A stretch of 46,206 bases of DNA from Opitutales bacterium (GTDB lineage Bacteria > Verrucomicrobiota > Verrucomicrobiia > Opitutales > Oceanipulchritudinaceae). This document shows, in pieces, positions 1 through 8,701 of the stretch. Every line of letters starts with the position of its first letter. The stretch's first letter is position 1. The notes under the pieces were generated by a model. The model ran no database searches and was not told the DNA's origin. It worked only from the letters and a program-made list of their open reading frames with translations. Position numbers and translations under genes: made by a program. The stretch lies in NCBI GenBank assembly GCA_020831485.1, contig JAFIGG010000024.1, positions 1 to 46,206 of the forward strand, read 5' to 3'.

Positions 1-54
1 TATCGCGCCGAGGAGCGCGAGGAGGGACAGCAACAGGACTTTTATTGAGGTCAT
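1..54 (-). CDS. Secreted protein, N-terminal fragment (partial)
   Basis: An ATG on the minus strand at 54-52 opens a frame that stays open to the left window edge (18 codons visible). It encodes MTSIKVLLLSLLALLGAI. A short polar/basic start followed by an unbroken Leu/Ala-rich stretch is what the n- and h-regions of a Sec signal peptide look like. The gene would be transcribed leftward, in the same direction as the gatCAB operon but separated from it by about 200 bp of repeat-rich DNA. No Shine-Dalgarno sequence is evident. The function cannot be told from 18 residues, and it could also be a chance frame. Confidence 0.5.
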   Translation of the reverse strand, partial: MTSIKVLLLSLLALLGAI

Positions 55-140
55 GCTGCCGATGCCATTTAAGGAATGAGACGGCTACAAAAGAAAATAA
101 TGGTTAATTTTCATAAATAAAGGGGCTTGACTTGGGAGGA

Positions 141-229
141 AGGGGGGGGACGGAAGGATGGATTGGTGGAAGATTGGATTGGTGGAAGACTGGAGGGATG
201 GAATTTGGGAGGGGTGGAGGGTGGACAGG
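141..229. repeat. G-rich low-complexity intergenic repeat tract
   Basis: An almost C-free plus strand is built from variations of TGGATGG, TGGTGGAAGA and GGGTGGA. It contains a 16-bp tandem repeat (161-176 and 177-192, one mismatch) based on GATTGGTGGAAGATTG. A similar tract with the same strand bias is at 6339-6389, beyond the other end of the gatC-to-CGS operon. I see no gene in it; a weak frame through it is compositional. It resembles a dispersed intergenic repeat family, but copy number cannot be judged from one window. Confidence 0.7.
161..192. repeat. 16-bp tandem repeat, two copies
   Basis: Two head-to-tail copies of GATTGGTGGAAGATTG (the second ends CTG instead of TTG) lie inside the G-rich tract downstream of the CGS-like gene. 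Two copies are enough for strand-slippage length variation between strains. Confidence 0.75.
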
Positions 230-248
230 GGCCTTTTGGCAAAAGGCC
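230..248. terminator. Hairpin after the gatCAB-lysA-CGS operon
   Basis: A perfect 8-bp inverted repeat, GGCCTTTT and AAAAGGCC, with a 3-nt loop sits 2 bp past the stop codon of the CGS-like gene (minus strand). There is no clear T-run after the stem on either strand, so it is a terminator-like or RNA-stabilising hairpin rather than a textbook rho-independent terminator. Confidence 0.4.
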
Positions 249-250
249 TG

Positions 251-1786
251 CTAGCTTCCTTGGGGGGTGAGGGCTTGGTCGAGGGAGGATATTATGGCTT
301 CTGCGGGTTCGAGGCCGATGGAGAGGCGGATGAGTTCGGGGGGGATGCCGGCGGATTCGAGGATGCGGCGGCCGTCGGGGGATGAGACGAGGTCGTAGTG
401 GGCTAGATAGAGAAAGGGGCAGACCATGCTAAAGCGGGCACCGAAGCTGGGGGTTTTGGCCATGCGCAGGCGGTCGTAAAAGGGTTGGATCGGCTGCTTG
501 AGCTTGAAGCTGATCATGCAGCCGGGGCCGCCGGATTTGTGGGCGATGCGGTCGAACTCGGCGGCGGTGGCGGCGGAGCGGGCCCACCAGACGGATTCGA
601 CGAGGGGATGTCGTTCCAGCCATTCCACGACTTTTGGGGTGGTGGCGTTGACGCCTTCGACGACGTCCGGATAGCGGTGGATCATGGAGGCGAGGCGTCG
701 CAGGTCGCGGCCATGAGGGGGCACGCGGTAGGCGGGCAGCTGGTCTTTGAGGGGGGCGTAAAAGGGCGACTGCGTATTCAATCCGAGAGCACCGATCAGT
801 GTATCGGCTTCGTGGCTGGCGTATTTGGTCAGGCTGTTAACGTGGAGGTCGCTGTAGGGGAGAATGTTGACGTTGTGCGGGCTGGCCATGGTGGGGTCCA
901 GAATCAAGGCCGCGCCAAAGCGGCTGCAGATTTCCCGCAGGCGCGGGAGGTCGGTGGTCTGCACGAGGGGGTTGGTCGGGATCTCCGTTACAACGCCGGC
1001 GATGTCGGGTCCGTGGCTGGCAAACAGGCGCTCGAGGGCATCGAGGTCGAGCACCTTGTGGAAGATCACTGGCTCCTTTCCGGGAATGGCCCATTTTTCA
1101 AGGACCCGGATGGTATCAACGTAGAGCCAGCCGAGCTGAACCCAGACGTGTTTGCCTTGGGTCTGCTGGAGGTCGCGCAGGCATTGAAATCCGGCGTAAA
1201 AGGCGCTCATGCCTCCGCGAAAGAGGTAAATGTCGTCCACCGAATCCGTGCGGTAGGCGTCGTGCAGGTGCTCGCGGATTTGCAGGTCCGCCGCTTCCGG
1301 GTTGTCGGCGCTCAAGGATTCCGGCCAGGCCTCGCTGCGCAAGCCGCGGGCGATCAACCAGTCCTCGGCTTCGCGGGAACTGAGCATGTGGCCGGTGTGC
1401 TGCTGATAAAAATGCAGGGCCTGGCGGAGTTCAGTTTCGGCGGAAGGCACGATCATGCCGCAGAAGGCATCCTGATCCAGCCAGCGCAGGGTACGGGCCT
1501 GCGGACAATGGGCAGCGGCGTTTTCAGCGGCCGCGCGATTGGGAAACAAAACCAGGCTGTCGACGTCGACGCCCAGGGTCTGCGCAATCTGTGCCCGGAC
1601 TTCCCGGATCAGGCGGTTTTCAAAGAAGCGCGGATAGCCGCCCTTCATGGCATTGCGCACCCGCGGATCCTTTTCTTCATAACCGATGACATCGGCCATG
1701 GTCGGCAGGCTCACACAGACACTGTGCGGGCTGTCGACAATCAAGTCCCCGAGCGGGTAATGACGCAGGCTGGAGGAATCGCTCAC
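251..1786 (-). CDS. Cystathionine gamma-synthase-like PLP enzyme, fungal (STR2/MET-7) type
   Basis: Cys/Met-metabolism PLP enzyme of 511 residues, about 110 longer than a classical bacterial MetB. The extra length is an N-terminal domain (about 1-185) carrying SVCVSLPTMADVIGYEEKDP and GGYPRFF, a pattern I associate with fungal cystathionine gamma-synthases. The PLP fold follows: D297 in LILDPTM and the Schiff-base Lys321 in NSLTKYASHEAD. The family joins an activated homoserine to cysteine or a related thiol in the cytoplasm; the exact substrate is an inference. The start is GTG at 1786, directly abutting the lysA stop (TAAGTG), and no other in-frame start lies early enough. It is the last gene of the gatC-gatA-gatB-lysA operon. 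A separate MetY-type enzyme is encoded at 31895, so two members of the family occur within 32 kb. Confidence 0.8.
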   Translation of the reverse strand: MSDSSSLRHYPLGDLIVDSPHSVCVSLPTMADVIGYEEKDPRVRNAMKGGYPRFFENRLIREVRAQIAQTLGVDVDSLVLFPNRAAAENAAAHCPQARTLRWLDQDAFCGMIVPSAETELRQALHFYQQHTGHMLSSREAEDWLIARGLRSEAWPESLSADNPEAADLQIREHLHDAYRTDSVDDIYLFRGGMSAFYAGFQCLRDLQQTQGKHVWVQLGWLYVDTIRVLEKWAIPGKEPVIFHKVLDLDALERLFASHGPDIAGVVTEIPTNPLVQTTDLPRLREICSRFGAALILDPTMASPHNVNILPYSDLHVNSLTKYASHEADTLIGALGLNTQSPFYAPLKDQLPAYRVPPHGRDLRRLASMIHRYPDVVEGVNATTPKVVEWLERHPLVESVWWARSAATAAEFDRIAHKSGGPGCMISFKLKQPIQPFYDRLRMAKTPSFGARFSMVCPFLYLAHYDLVSSPDGRRILESAGIPPELIRLSIGLEPAEAIISSLDQALTPQGS

Positions 1787-3052
1787 TTAGGCTTCGAGAG
1801 AGGCTTCGTTTTGCAGGATTTGTTCGAGGGTCTGACGGCGACGGATGAGGCGGAACTCGCCTTCGCCTTCGTGCCAGACTTCGGCTACAAGCGGAAAGGA
1901 ATTGTAATTGCCGGAAGCCATCGACGAGCAGTAGGCACCGGCACCACCGATCCAGCAGAAATCGCCGATGGCGGATTCGGGCAGGCGGCGGGGCTGGAGG
2001 GCTTCCGGATCTCCCGGGGCAGGTGTGAGAATGTCTCCGGATTCGCAGCAGTGGCCGACGACAATGTAGTCCTGTTCCGCAGCGGCAGGCTTTTCCTGGA
2101 TGATGTGTAGCGGATGCTGGGCACCGTAAAGGGATGGCCGCAGGATCTCGGTCATGCCGGAATCCAGCTTGATGAAGCGGTAACCTTCGGCACCGGTATC
2201 GACCACGTCCTGAATCCGGCTCAAGAGCGAACCGGCGTTGGCCACCAGAAAGGTGCCGGGTTCGATTTCAAGCTTCAGCTCGCGCCCGTGCTGCTTTGCG
2301 AAATCCTCGAAAAGGCTTTTCACCGGAGCGCCAATTTCCTGCAGGTCGGTGCTCTTTTCCGCAGGGATTCGGGCCACCTTGTAGCCGCCGCCCAGGTTTA
2401 GAACCCGCACATCCGGAAAGCGTGCAACGGTCTCCAGGCTCATGCGCGCAACGCGTTGCCAAACGGCCGGGTCGCTGCCGGAACCGATGTGGGTGTGGAT
2501 GCGGAAGATGGTCAGCTTGTGGCGCTTGGCAATCTCGAGAATCTGCGGGATGTATTCGTGCCAGATGCCAAAGCTGGAGCCAATGCCGCCGACGTTGGTG
2601 CGGTTGGTTCCACCAGAGCCGAGGCCGGGATTGATGCGCACACCGATTTCGGAGCCGGGCGCCGCCTGGCCGATGCGCTCGAGCTGGTCAAGTGAGCAGG
2701 CATTGACCGTCACGCCCTGTTCCAGCCAGTGGGCAAATTGCAGGGGCAGCTCTTGAGAGGAAAGTGAGATCTTTTTGCCTTCAATGCCGGCCGCCAGCAG
2801 GCGATCAATTTCCCAGCCGCTGCTGGCGTCGAAGTGCAGTCCCCAGCGGTGCACCTGCTCCAGCAGGTAGCGGTTAGGGGCTGCTTTCATGGCGTAGCGA
2901 ACGGTCAGGCCGTAGGCATTGGGAAAGGCCAGGGCCTTTTCCGCCTGGGCTTTCAGGGTCGGACCATCGTAGACGAATACGGGTGTGCCGTGTTCGCGGG
3001 CGAGGCCGGAAGCCGTTTCAAAATCAGGAATCCATTGAGCGATTGCGGACAT
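1787..3052 (-). CDS. lysA: Diaminopimelate decarboxylase
   Basis: Fold-type III PLP decarboxylase, 421 residues, the usual length for LysA. It converts meso-diaminopimelate to L-lysine, the last step of lysine synthesis. Visible motifs are the PLP lysine K56 in [17 protein letters not shown] at 186-192, the phosphate-binding GGG at 221-223, [11 protein letters not shown] from 264, the substrate-type motif [10 protein letters not shown] near 304, the catalytic Cys336 in CCESGD, and GAYCSSM near 371. Carboxynorspermidine or ornithine decarboxylases are less likely given CESGD plus the RPSLYGA motif. The ATG start is 4 bp after the gatB stop, and the stop abuts the GTG of the CGS-like gene, so it is translated from the gatCAB operon. 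The pairing of lysine synthesis with the amidotransferase genes has no obvious biochemical logic. Confidence 0.88.
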   Translation of the reverse strand: MSAIAQWIPDFETASGLAREHGTPVFVYDGPTLKAQAEKALAFPNAYGLTVRYAMKAAPNRYLLEQVHRWGLHFDASSGWEIDRLLAAGIEGKKISLSSQELPLQFAHWLEQGVTVNACSLDQLERIGQAAPGSEIGVRINPGLGSGGTNRTNVGGIGSSFGIWHEYIPQILEIAKRHKLTIFRIHTHIGSGSDPAVWQRVARMSLETVARFPDVRVLNLGGGYKVARIPAEKSTDLQEIGAPVKSLFEDFAKQHGRELKLEIEPGTFLVANAGSLLSRIQDVVDTGAEGYRFIKLDSGMTEILRPSLYGAQHPLHIIQEKPAAAEQDYIVVGHCCESGDILTPAPGDPEALQPRRLPESAIGDFCWIGGAGAYCSSMASGNYNSFPLVAEVWHEGEGEFRLIRRRQTLEQILQNEASLEA

Positions 3053-3056
3053 AAGT

Positions 3057-4517
3057 TTATTCAGAGAGCAGTTTTTCGAGCATTTCGCGAACTTTCTGAG
3101 GATTCGCTTTGCCTTTGCTGGCCTTCATGATCGGGCCCATGAACGAGTTGATGGCTTTGGCCTGGCCGCCACGGAATTCCTCCGCCGCTTTGGCATTGCC
3201 GGCAATGGCGTCCTTGCAGATTGCTTCGAGGTCACCGTCGTCACCGTCGTCGGCGAGGCCCTTCTCCTTGATAATCGGCTCGGGATCCCTGCCGGTGTTG
3301 AACATTTCGATGAAAACTTCGCGGGCATTGTGTTTGGCGACGACGCCTTCATCTACGAGGCGCACCAGGTCCGCCAACTGGGCAGGCTGCATTTTCACAT
3401 CGATGATCGGCAGCAGGCCATCCTGTTCCGACTGCGCCCGTTCACGCTGGAGGTCATTGGCGATGTAATTCGCCAGCGCCTTGGGGTTTTTGCCATAGCT
3501 GGCCATAGCGGTCTCGAAGAATCGCGACAGCTCAAAATCAAAGCAGATGACCGAGGTCAGGGTGTAAGGGAAGTCGTATTGCTCCTGGTAGCGGCGCTGC
3601 TGGTCAAAAACCCGCTCGGGCAGTTCCGCCCGCAGGGATTCCACTTTCTCGCGGGGCAGGCGCACCGGCATCAGGTCCGGATCGGGGAAATAACGATAGT
3701 CGTGGGCATCTTCCTTGCCGCGCATGGACTGGGTCATGCCGCTGTCGGCATCCCAGCGCCGGGTTTCCTGCACAATGGTCCCGCCCTTCTGGTAGACCCG
3801 GTATTGCCTACGAATCTCGCTTTCAATGGCATTTTTCACACCACTGATGCTGTTAAGGTTTTTCATTTCGGTGCGGGTGTTCAGGACATCGCTGCCTTTC
3901 GGCCGCAGGCTGACATTCGCATCGCAGCGCATCTGGCCTTTTTCCATGTCGCAGTCGGAGATCCCGGCGGCGGTCAAGTGCATGCGCAGCGATTGCAGGA
4001 AGGCCACCGCCTCCTCGCTGGAACGAATATCCGGCTCAGTTACAATTTCCAGCAGGGGCGTGCCCGCGCGGTTGTAATCCACCAGCGAATCGCGCTCAAA
4101 GTGGGTCAGCTTGCCAACGTCCTCTTCAAGATGCGCCCGGGTCAGCTTCACCTTGCGGTGTTCGCCCATCACATTGCGCGACGGCCCGGTGAGTTCGACC
4201 TCAAGCTCACCGCCAACACAGATCGGTTGATCGTATTGGGTGATCTGGTAGTTCTTGGCGCTGTCGGGATAAAAGTAGTTTTTCCGGTCCCACTTGCAAA
4301 ACTCCGGAATCTCCGAGTCGCAAATCAGGCCAACCCTTACCGACTGCTCAATGGCCTGCAGGTTCATCACCGGCAGCGCACCGGGCAGGCCCATGATGAC
4401 CGGATCGGTGTAGGTGTTCGGCGATGCGCCAAAACCCTGGCGGGCCGTGGTGAACATTTTGGATTCCGTCTTCAGCTGAACGTGGACTTCAAGTCCGATG
4501 ACCGCTTCGTATTCCAT
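3057..4517 (-). CDS. gatB: Asp/Glu-tRNA amidotransferase subunit B
   Basis: Subunit B of the GatCAB complex, which converts Asp-tRNA(Asn) and/or Glu-tRNA(Gln) to the amidated form; GatB binds the tRNA and holds the kinase site. It opens with [21 protein letters not shown], followed by the family blocks [30 protein letters not shown] and [11 protein letters not shown]. The C-terminal YqeY/GatB helical tail ends in the typical [18 protein letters not shown] 4517 is chosen over the upstream TTG at 4523 because GAGGAA (minus strand, 4530-4525) lies 7 nt ahead of it, giving 486 residues. It is 11 bp downstream of gatA and 4 bp upstream of lysA. Because a GlnRS gene is present at 13268, the complex probably serves mainly Asn-tRNA formation here. 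Confidence 0.95.
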   Translation of the reverse strand: MEYEAVIGLEVHVQLKTESKMFTTARQGFGASPNTYTDPVIMGLPGALPVMNLQAIEQSVRVGLICDSEIPEFCKWDRKNYFYPDSAKNYQITQYDQPICVGGELEVELTGPSRNVMGEHRKVKLTRAHLEEDVGKLTHFERDSLVDYNRAGTPLLEIVTEPDIRSSEEAVAFLQSLRMHLTAAGISDCDMEKGQMRCDANVSLRPKGSDVLNTRTEMKNLNSISGVKNAIESEIRRQYRVYQKGGTIVQETRRWDADSGMTQSMRGKEDAHDYRYFPDPDLMPVRLPREKVESLRAELPERVFDQQRRYQEQYDFPYTLTSVICFDFELSRFFETAMASYGKNPKALANYIANDLQRERAQSEQDGLLPIIDVKMQPAQLADLVRLVDEGVVAKHNAREVFIEMFNTGRDPEPIIKEKGLADDGDDGDLEAICKDAIAGNAKAAEEFRGGQAKAINSFMGPIMKASKGKANPQKVREMLEKLLSE

Positions 4518-4528
4518 TATCAAATTCC

Positions 4529-6001
4529 TCAGAGTTCAGGGGATTGGCGGGCAAAGCTGTGCGCGGCCTCAAAATTGGAGGCAAAGCGCAGCAAGCTGGC
4601 CTCATCGAAGGATTTACCCAACAACTGGAAGCCGATCGGCAGTCCACTTTTCGAAAAGCCACAGGGCAGTGAAATCCCCGGGATCCCGGCCAGGTTTGCG
4701 GGGATCGTGAAAATGTCCGCCAGATACATAGCCAGCGGATCCTCGGTATTTTCTCCGCGACGGAAAGCCGGTGTCGGCGCGGTTGGAGCCAACAGCACGT
4801 CAACCTGTTCAAAGGCCTTGGCAAAATCACTGCGAATCAGACTGCGGGCCTTTTGCGCCTTGAGGTAATAGGCATCGTAGTAGCCGCTGCTCAGCACGTA
4901 GGTGCCGAGCATGATCCGGCGCTTGACCTCTTCGCCAAAGCCTTCGCCGCGGGACTTGTAATACAGGTCGATGGCATCGGAGGCATTGGCGCTGCGGTAT
5001 CCGTAGCGCACGCCGTCGTAGCGGCCCAGATTCGACGAGGCCTCGGCCGTTGCGACGATGTAATACACCGGCACGGCGAGGTCGGCGTGAGGCAAGTCCA
5101 CTTCCACCAGTTCACAGCCCTCGGATTCGAAGTGGCGGGCTGCTGCCATCACCGCTTCGCGGACCTCTGGATCGAGGCCTTCGCTGTTGTCAAAATACTG
5201 CTTGGGAAGTCCAACCTTCAGGCCCTTGACCGGTTGCCCCAGCGCCTTGCGAAAGGCCGGAACCGGCTCCGGAACACTGGTCGAGTCCCTGTTGTCCTTG
5301 CCAGAAATCAATTCCAGCAAGGCGGCCGCATCCTCGACGCTGCGGGCCAGAGGACCAATCTGATCGAGGGACGAAGCAAAAGCAGCCAAACCCCAGCGCG
5401 AAACCCGTCCGTAAGTCGGCTTGATGCCGACAACCCCGCAGTGCGAAGCCGGCTGGCGAATCGAACCGCCTGTGTCCGAGCCCAGCGACCATGGGCATTC
5501 CAGCGCGGCCACGGACGCGGCGCTGCCGCCCGAGCTACCGCCCGGAATGCATTCCTTGTTCCAGGGATTCAGGGTGGGCTTCACGGCCGAGTTCTCGGTG
5601 GACGAGCCCATCGCAAATTCATCCATATTCAGACGCCCCAGCAGGACGCAGCCCGCGTCTTTCAGCTTCGAAGCCACCGTCGAGTCGTAGGGCGAGACAA
5701 AATTCTCCAGCATGCGGCTGGCGCAGGTCAACGGCTGGCCTTTTACGGCAATCGCATCCTTGAGCGAAATCGGAACTCCATCCCAATCGCTCAGCGCCTT
5801 GCCCCCCGCGCGGCGCGCATCCGCCGCCTCCGCCTGGGCCAGTGCATCGGCCTTGTCAATGTGCAGGTAGGCACCGATGTCGCCATCCACCGCATCGATC
5901 CGCTCCAGCAGGCTGCGAACGATGTCCACCGACTTAAAAGCGCCCTCCTGCAAGCCCTGCTGCAGTTCCGTGGCGGTTTGTTGATAAAGCGCCTCAGGCA
6001 T
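4529..6001 (-). CDS. gatA: Asp/Glu-tRNA amidotransferase subunit A
   Basis: Amidase-signature glutaminase subunit of GatCAB, 490 residues. It hydrolyses glutamine and channels ammonia to GatB. The Ser-cisSer-Lys triad is intact: K81 in [15 protein letters not shown]156 in [12 protein letters not shown] and S180 in [13 protein letters not shown]. The remainder follows the family, including [26 protein letters not shown] and the C-terminal [17 protein letters not shown]. The ATG overlaps the end of gatC by 8 nt, which suggests translational coupling, and gatB starts 11 bp after the stop. The C-to-A-to-B order is the common bacterial arrangement. Confidence 0.96.
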   Translation of the reverse strand: MPEALYQQTATELQQGLQEGAFKSVDIVRSLLERIDAVDGDIGAYLHIDKADALAQAEAADARRAGGKALSDWDGVPISLKDAIAVKGQPLTCASRMLENFVSPYDSTVASKLKDAGCVLLGRLNMDEFAMGSSTENSAVKPTLNPWNKECIPGGSSGGSAASVAALECPWSLGSDTGGSIRQPASHCGVVGIKPTYGRVSRWGLAAFASSLDQIGPLARSVEDAAALLELISGKDNRDSTSVPEPVPAFRKALGQPVKGLKVGLPKQYFDNSEGLDPEVREAVMAAARHFESEGCELVEVDLPHADLAVPVYYIVATAEASSNLGRYDGVRYGYRSANASDAIDLYYKSRGEGFGEEVKRRIMLGTYVLSSGYYDAYYLKAQKARSLIRSDFAKAFEQVDVLLAPTAPTPAFRRGENTEDPLAMYLADIFTIPANLAGIPGISLPCGFSKSGLPIGFQLLGKSFDEASLLRFASNFEAAHSFARQSPEL

Positions 6002-6290
6002 CGTCCACCACCTTTGGCACTATGATCTGGTTGTCCCGCTGGGCCGGCGCATTCGCCAGGGCCTCTTCCGGCGCGAAGCCCATCTCGGCCTCATCCTCGC
6101 GCCAGACATTGTAGAGCGGCATCGCATGCGCCATCGGCTCCACTCCGGAAACATCCAGCGCGTTGAGCTTTTCAAAGTATTCCAGAATGCGGTCCAGCTG
6201 ACCCGAGAAGCGTTCCTTCTCCTCAGCCGACAACTCGATGCGCGCCAGGCGAGCAACGTAATCGACATCCATATGAGCGTTTTCAGACAT
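5994..6290 (-). CDS. gatC: Asp/Glu-tRNA amidotransferase subunit C
   Basis: Small subunit that wraps around GatA and stabilises the A-B interface. The frame has 98 residues from ATG 6290; a GTG two codons upstream and an ATG at 6272 are alternatives. [15 protein letters not shown] is the family N-terminus, and [34 protein letters not shown] matches the helical core. The C-terminal [12 protein letters not shown] corresponds to the usual block that docks on GatA. It is the first gene of the five-gene operon. Upstream DNA (6297-6602) holds repeats and no clear promoter. Confidence 0.93.
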   Translation of the reverse strand: MSENAHMDVDYVARLARIELSAEEKERFSGQLDRILEYFEKLNALDVSGVEPMAHAMPLYNVWREDEAEMGFAPEEALANAPAQRDNQIIVPKVVDDA

Positions 6291-6338
6291 GCCCACAAGC
6301 GGTAGAAAGCCCCCACCCCGCTGGCAAGCTTGTAATTA

Positions 6339-6389
6339 GGGGTGGAAGAGTGGAGTGATGGATTGATGGAATGGTGGATGGCTGGGGGG
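6339..6389. repeat. G-rich low-complexity tract, second copy
   Basis: The plus strand reads as variants of GGGTGGAAGAG, TGGAGTGATGG, ATTGATGGAATGG and TGGATGG. It shares words and strand bias with the tract at 141-229. The two tracts flank the gatC-to-CGS operon. Confidence 0.65.
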
Positions 6390-6473
6390 AACGGCAGGTA
6401 GCGCCTGCATTCATGCTGGCGGGGGATTGTGGCAAACCAAAGACTACGGGCTGGCCGAAGGACCACAGACGAA

Positions 6474-6493
6474 CTCGGACGAGGGCGTCCGAG
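6474..6493. repeat. Perfect 8-bp inverted repeat
   Basis: CTCGGACG and CGTCCGAG are separated by AGGG. The hairpin overlaps the first copy of the 21-bp direct repeat that starts at 6481. No T-run follows, so it is not an obvious terminator. Confidence 0.7.
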
Positions 6494-6543
6494 CCCCGGG
6501 GAGGCTACTTACTTGCGATAGGGAGGGCGTCCGAGCCCCGGGG
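6481..6543. repeat. Two copies of a 21-bp GC-rich direct repeat
   Basis: Identical 21-bp units at 6481-6501 and 6523-6543 have the core GGCGTCCGAGCCCCGGGG; start-to-start distance is 42 bp. The unit contains CGTCCGAG, which pairs with the upstream CTCGGACG. It may be a member of a dispersed repeat family; the sequence alone cannot show copy number. Confidence 0.75.
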
Positions 6544-6602
6544 GGGGATTCCGCTTTGAAACGTTGCGGTGTGGGCAAAGTTCCCCATTGCTGTTGGGGA
6601 AT

Positions 6603-8651
6603 ATGTCCCAATCTCCGCCATTTGCAGCTGAACGTCCGTTCGAACACCGTGAGCACGGGGTGACCCGAAGGGATCCCTTTCACTGGCTTCGCAACCGCGA
6701 GAATCCGGAGGTGATTGAGCACCTGAAGGCGGAAAACGCTTATACCGAATTGAAAATGGCGGGGGCCAAACCACTCGAGGCGAAGCTCTACGAGGAATTG
6801 ATTGGGCGCATTGAGGAGGATTGGGAATCCTGTCCTTACAGGGATGGCGACTATTTCTACACTTCACGCATTGCCAAAGGGCAGAGCTACCACTGCTACT
6901 GCCGGCGGCTTGGGTCGATCGAGAGTCCGGAGGAGGTTTATTTCGATGCCAACAAGGCCGCGGCTGAACACGACTACTTCGATCTGGCTTATCTGGAAAT
7001 CAGTCCGGATGGGCGCTGGCTGGCGTATGCGATTGATACGACCGGGGACGAGGAATATGAGCTGAGGTTTAGGGATCTGCAAACGAACGAGGACCTGGAT
7101 ACCCTGATTCCGGCTGTTTCCGCAGATGGCGAATGGTCATCGGATGGGCGCCATTTCTACTATACGACCGAAAGCGCTACCCGCCGGGCCGACAAGGTGC
7201 TGCGGCACCGTTTCGGGACCTCGCCGGATCTGGACCGGCTGGTTTATGAGGAACCGAATGAGCACTTTTTTGTCGGCCTTTACAGCTCGCAGGACCGGGA
7301 ATACGTATTTGCCTACAGCATCAGCAAGGAAACGAGTGAGGTTCACTACCTGTCCGGTTACGCCGACGAACAGGCAGAATTCCAGTGCATTCTTCCGCGC
7401 CAAACGGGAATTCGTTATTTTGCCGAGCACCGTAATGGGCGCTTCCTGCTGCGAACCAACCAGGGGGCGGTTGATTTTCGCCTGATATCCATACCGGTGG
7501 GCAGTGGGCCGACCGAGGCGGTTGAAGAGATCCTGCCGGATCGTCCGGGGGTTCAACTCAAAGAGATTCTCAATCTCAAGTCCCACCTGATTGCCTTTGA
7601 GTGCATTCGTGGTCAGGACCAGATCCGCGTGCTGAACTGGGCCGACCGCAGTTCAGTGGTGCTCGAAATGCCGGATCCGGTTTATACGTTGAGCGACGGC
7701 AACAATGAGGAATACGAAACGGATCACTTCCAGTTCGGCTACGCTTCGCCAATCCGCCCATCCGCCGTCTACGCCTATGACCTGCGCAACGGCCGCTCCG
7801 AATGCCTCAAAAGCAGCAAGGTTCCAAGCGGGCACAATCCCGACGACTACGTTGTCGAACGCCACTACGCCAAAGCTGCCGACGGCACAGAGATCCCGAT
7901 GACCCTGTTTCATCGCCGCGATTGCGTGCGCGATGGTTTGGCTCCTGCACTCATTTATGGCTACGGAGCCTATGGCGAAACCGTTTCGCCCGGCTTCAGC
8001 CGGGGCCGCCTCAGCTACCTGAAGCGTGGTTTCACCATTGCCCTCGCCCACGTGCGGGGTGGCGGCTTTCTCGGCGAGGAATGGTATCAGTCCGGCAAGC
8101 TGGAAAAGAAGCGTAACAGTTTTGATGATTTCATCCGCTGCGCCGAATACCTGATCGAGCAGCGATACACTTCCAGCGAACGCCTGGCCGCCGAAGGCGG
8201 CAGCGCCGGCGGCCTGCTGGTGGGGAGCGTTGTCAACGAACGGCCCGACTTGTTCAAGGCGGTGCTGGCCTGCGTGCCCTTTGTGGATGTGGTTTCAACC
8301 ATGCTCGACGAAAGCATTCCGCTGACCACTTTTGAATACGAAGAATGGGGAGACCCGCGCAACAAGACTTTCTTCGACTGCATGCTATCCTACTCACCCT
8401 ACGACAACGTTAAGCCGCAGGCCTATCCGGCAATGCTCGTGACCGCCGGGCTTAATGATTCACGGGTACAGTATTGGGAGCCCGCGAAGTGGGTCGCCAA
8501 ACTGCGCCGCGCCCACACCGGCACCGCGCCGATCCTGCTCAAGACCAATCTCGACGCCGGCCACGGCGGCGCCACTGGCCGCTACGCGGCCTATCAGGAA
8601 GTCGCATTTGAACAGGCTTTCGTTTTGGATCAGCTCGGGTTCAGTCAGTAG
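6603..8651 (+). CDS. ptrB: Oligopeptidase B (prolyl oligopeptidase family, S9A)
   Basis: Serine peptidase of 682 residues (E. coli OpdB is 686) that cleaves short peptides, classically after Lys/Arg. An N-terminal seven-bladed beta-propeller (about 70-400) is followed by an alpha/beta-hydrolase domain. The catalytic triad is visible as S534 in EGGSAGG, D619 in GLNDSRVQYWEP and H654 in DAGHGGATGR, each offset by two from the E. coli enzyme. The propeller entry block DPFHWLRNRENPEV and the HVRGGGFLGEEWYQSGKLEKKRNSFDDF region are typical. ATG 6603 is chosen because the family N-terminus begins there; upstream in-frame ATG 6564 would add repeat-adjacent sequence. No signal peptide is seen, so it is probably cytoplasmic. 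It is transcribed alone, convergent with galM. Confidence 0.93.
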   Translation: MSQSPPFAAERPFEHREHGVTRRDPFHWLRNRENPEVIEHLKAENAYTELKMAGAKPLEAKLYEELIGRIEEDWESCPYRDGDYFYTSRIAKGQSYHCYCRRLGSIESPEEVYFDANKAAAEHDYFDLAYLEISPDGRWLAYAIDTTGDEEYELRFRDLQTNEDLDTLIPAVSADGEWSSDGRHFYYTTESATRRADKVLRHRFGTSPDLDRLVYEEPNEHFFVGLYSSQDREYVFAYSISKETSEVHYLSGYADEQAEFQCILPRQTGIRYFAEHRNGRFLLRTNQGAVDFRLISIPVGSGPTEAVEEILPDRPGVQLKEILNLKSHLIAFECIRGQDQIRVLNWADRSSVVLEMPDPVYTLSDGNNEEYETDHFQFGYASPIRPSAVYAYDLRNGRSECLKSSKVPSGHNPDDYVVERHYAKAADGTEIPMTLFHRRDCVRDGLAPALIYGYGAYGETVSPGFSRGRLSYLKRGFTIALAHVRGGGFLGEEWYQSGKLEKKRNSFDDFIRCAEYLIEQRYTSSERLAAEGGSAGGLLVGSVVNERPDLFKAVLACVPFVDVVSTMLDESIPLTTFEYEEWGDPRNKTFFDCMLSYSPYDNVKPQAYPAMLVTAGLNDSRVQYWEPAKWVAKLRRAHTGTAPILLKTNLDAGHGGATGRYAAYQEVAFEQAFVLDQLGFSQ

Positions 8652-8698
8652 GCACGGCGGTCCCCGCATCGCGGCGGCCTCGGCGAGGCCGCCCTACC
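8651..8698. repeat. GC-rich palindromic intergenic element
   Basis: Between the convergent ptrB and galM genes, GGCGGCCTCG (8673-8682) and CGAGGCCGCC (8684-8693) form a perfect 10-bp inverted repeat with a 1-nt spacer. Flanking sequence reads GGCACGGCGGTCCCCGCATC on the left and CTACC on the right. No T-run follows in either direction. It may act as a bidirectional 3' hairpin or be a REP-like dispersed element. Confidence 0.65.
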
Positions 8699-8701
8699 AA
8701 T

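Larger units (their letters stand above)
6297..6602. other. Intergenic region gatC/ptrB with repeats
   Basis: A 306-bp divergent spacer without a convincing gene. It holds a G-rich repeat tract (6339-6389), a perfect 8-bp-stem hairpin (6474-6493) and two copies of a 21-bp direct repeat (6481-6501 and 6523-6543). Frames crossing it consist of repeat-derived residues and were rejected. It must also carry the promoters of both the gatC operon and ptrB, but I could not identify convincing -35/-10 pairs. Confidence 0.6.

Noticed and set aside
158-385. 75-codon plus-strand frame at the left end
   Set aside because: It starts in the G-rich repeat tract (Trp/Gly/Glu from repeat words) and ends antisense to the CGS-like gene.
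485-2110. Long plus-strand open frame of 541 codons opposite the CGS-like and lysA genes
   Set aside because: It is the antisense shadow of two well-supported PLP enzyme genes in GC-rich DNA; its residues (Gly/Ala/Val/Phe-rich) match no family pattern.
3330-4868. 512-codon plus-strand frame opposite gatB/gatA
   Set aside because: Antisense shadow; gatA and gatB have intact catalytic and family motifs on the other strand.
6371-6559. Small frame of 62 codons in the gatC/ptrB spacer
   Set aside because: It is composed of the direct-repeat units (SEPRGG repeated) and has no ribosome binding site; treated as a repeat, not a gene.
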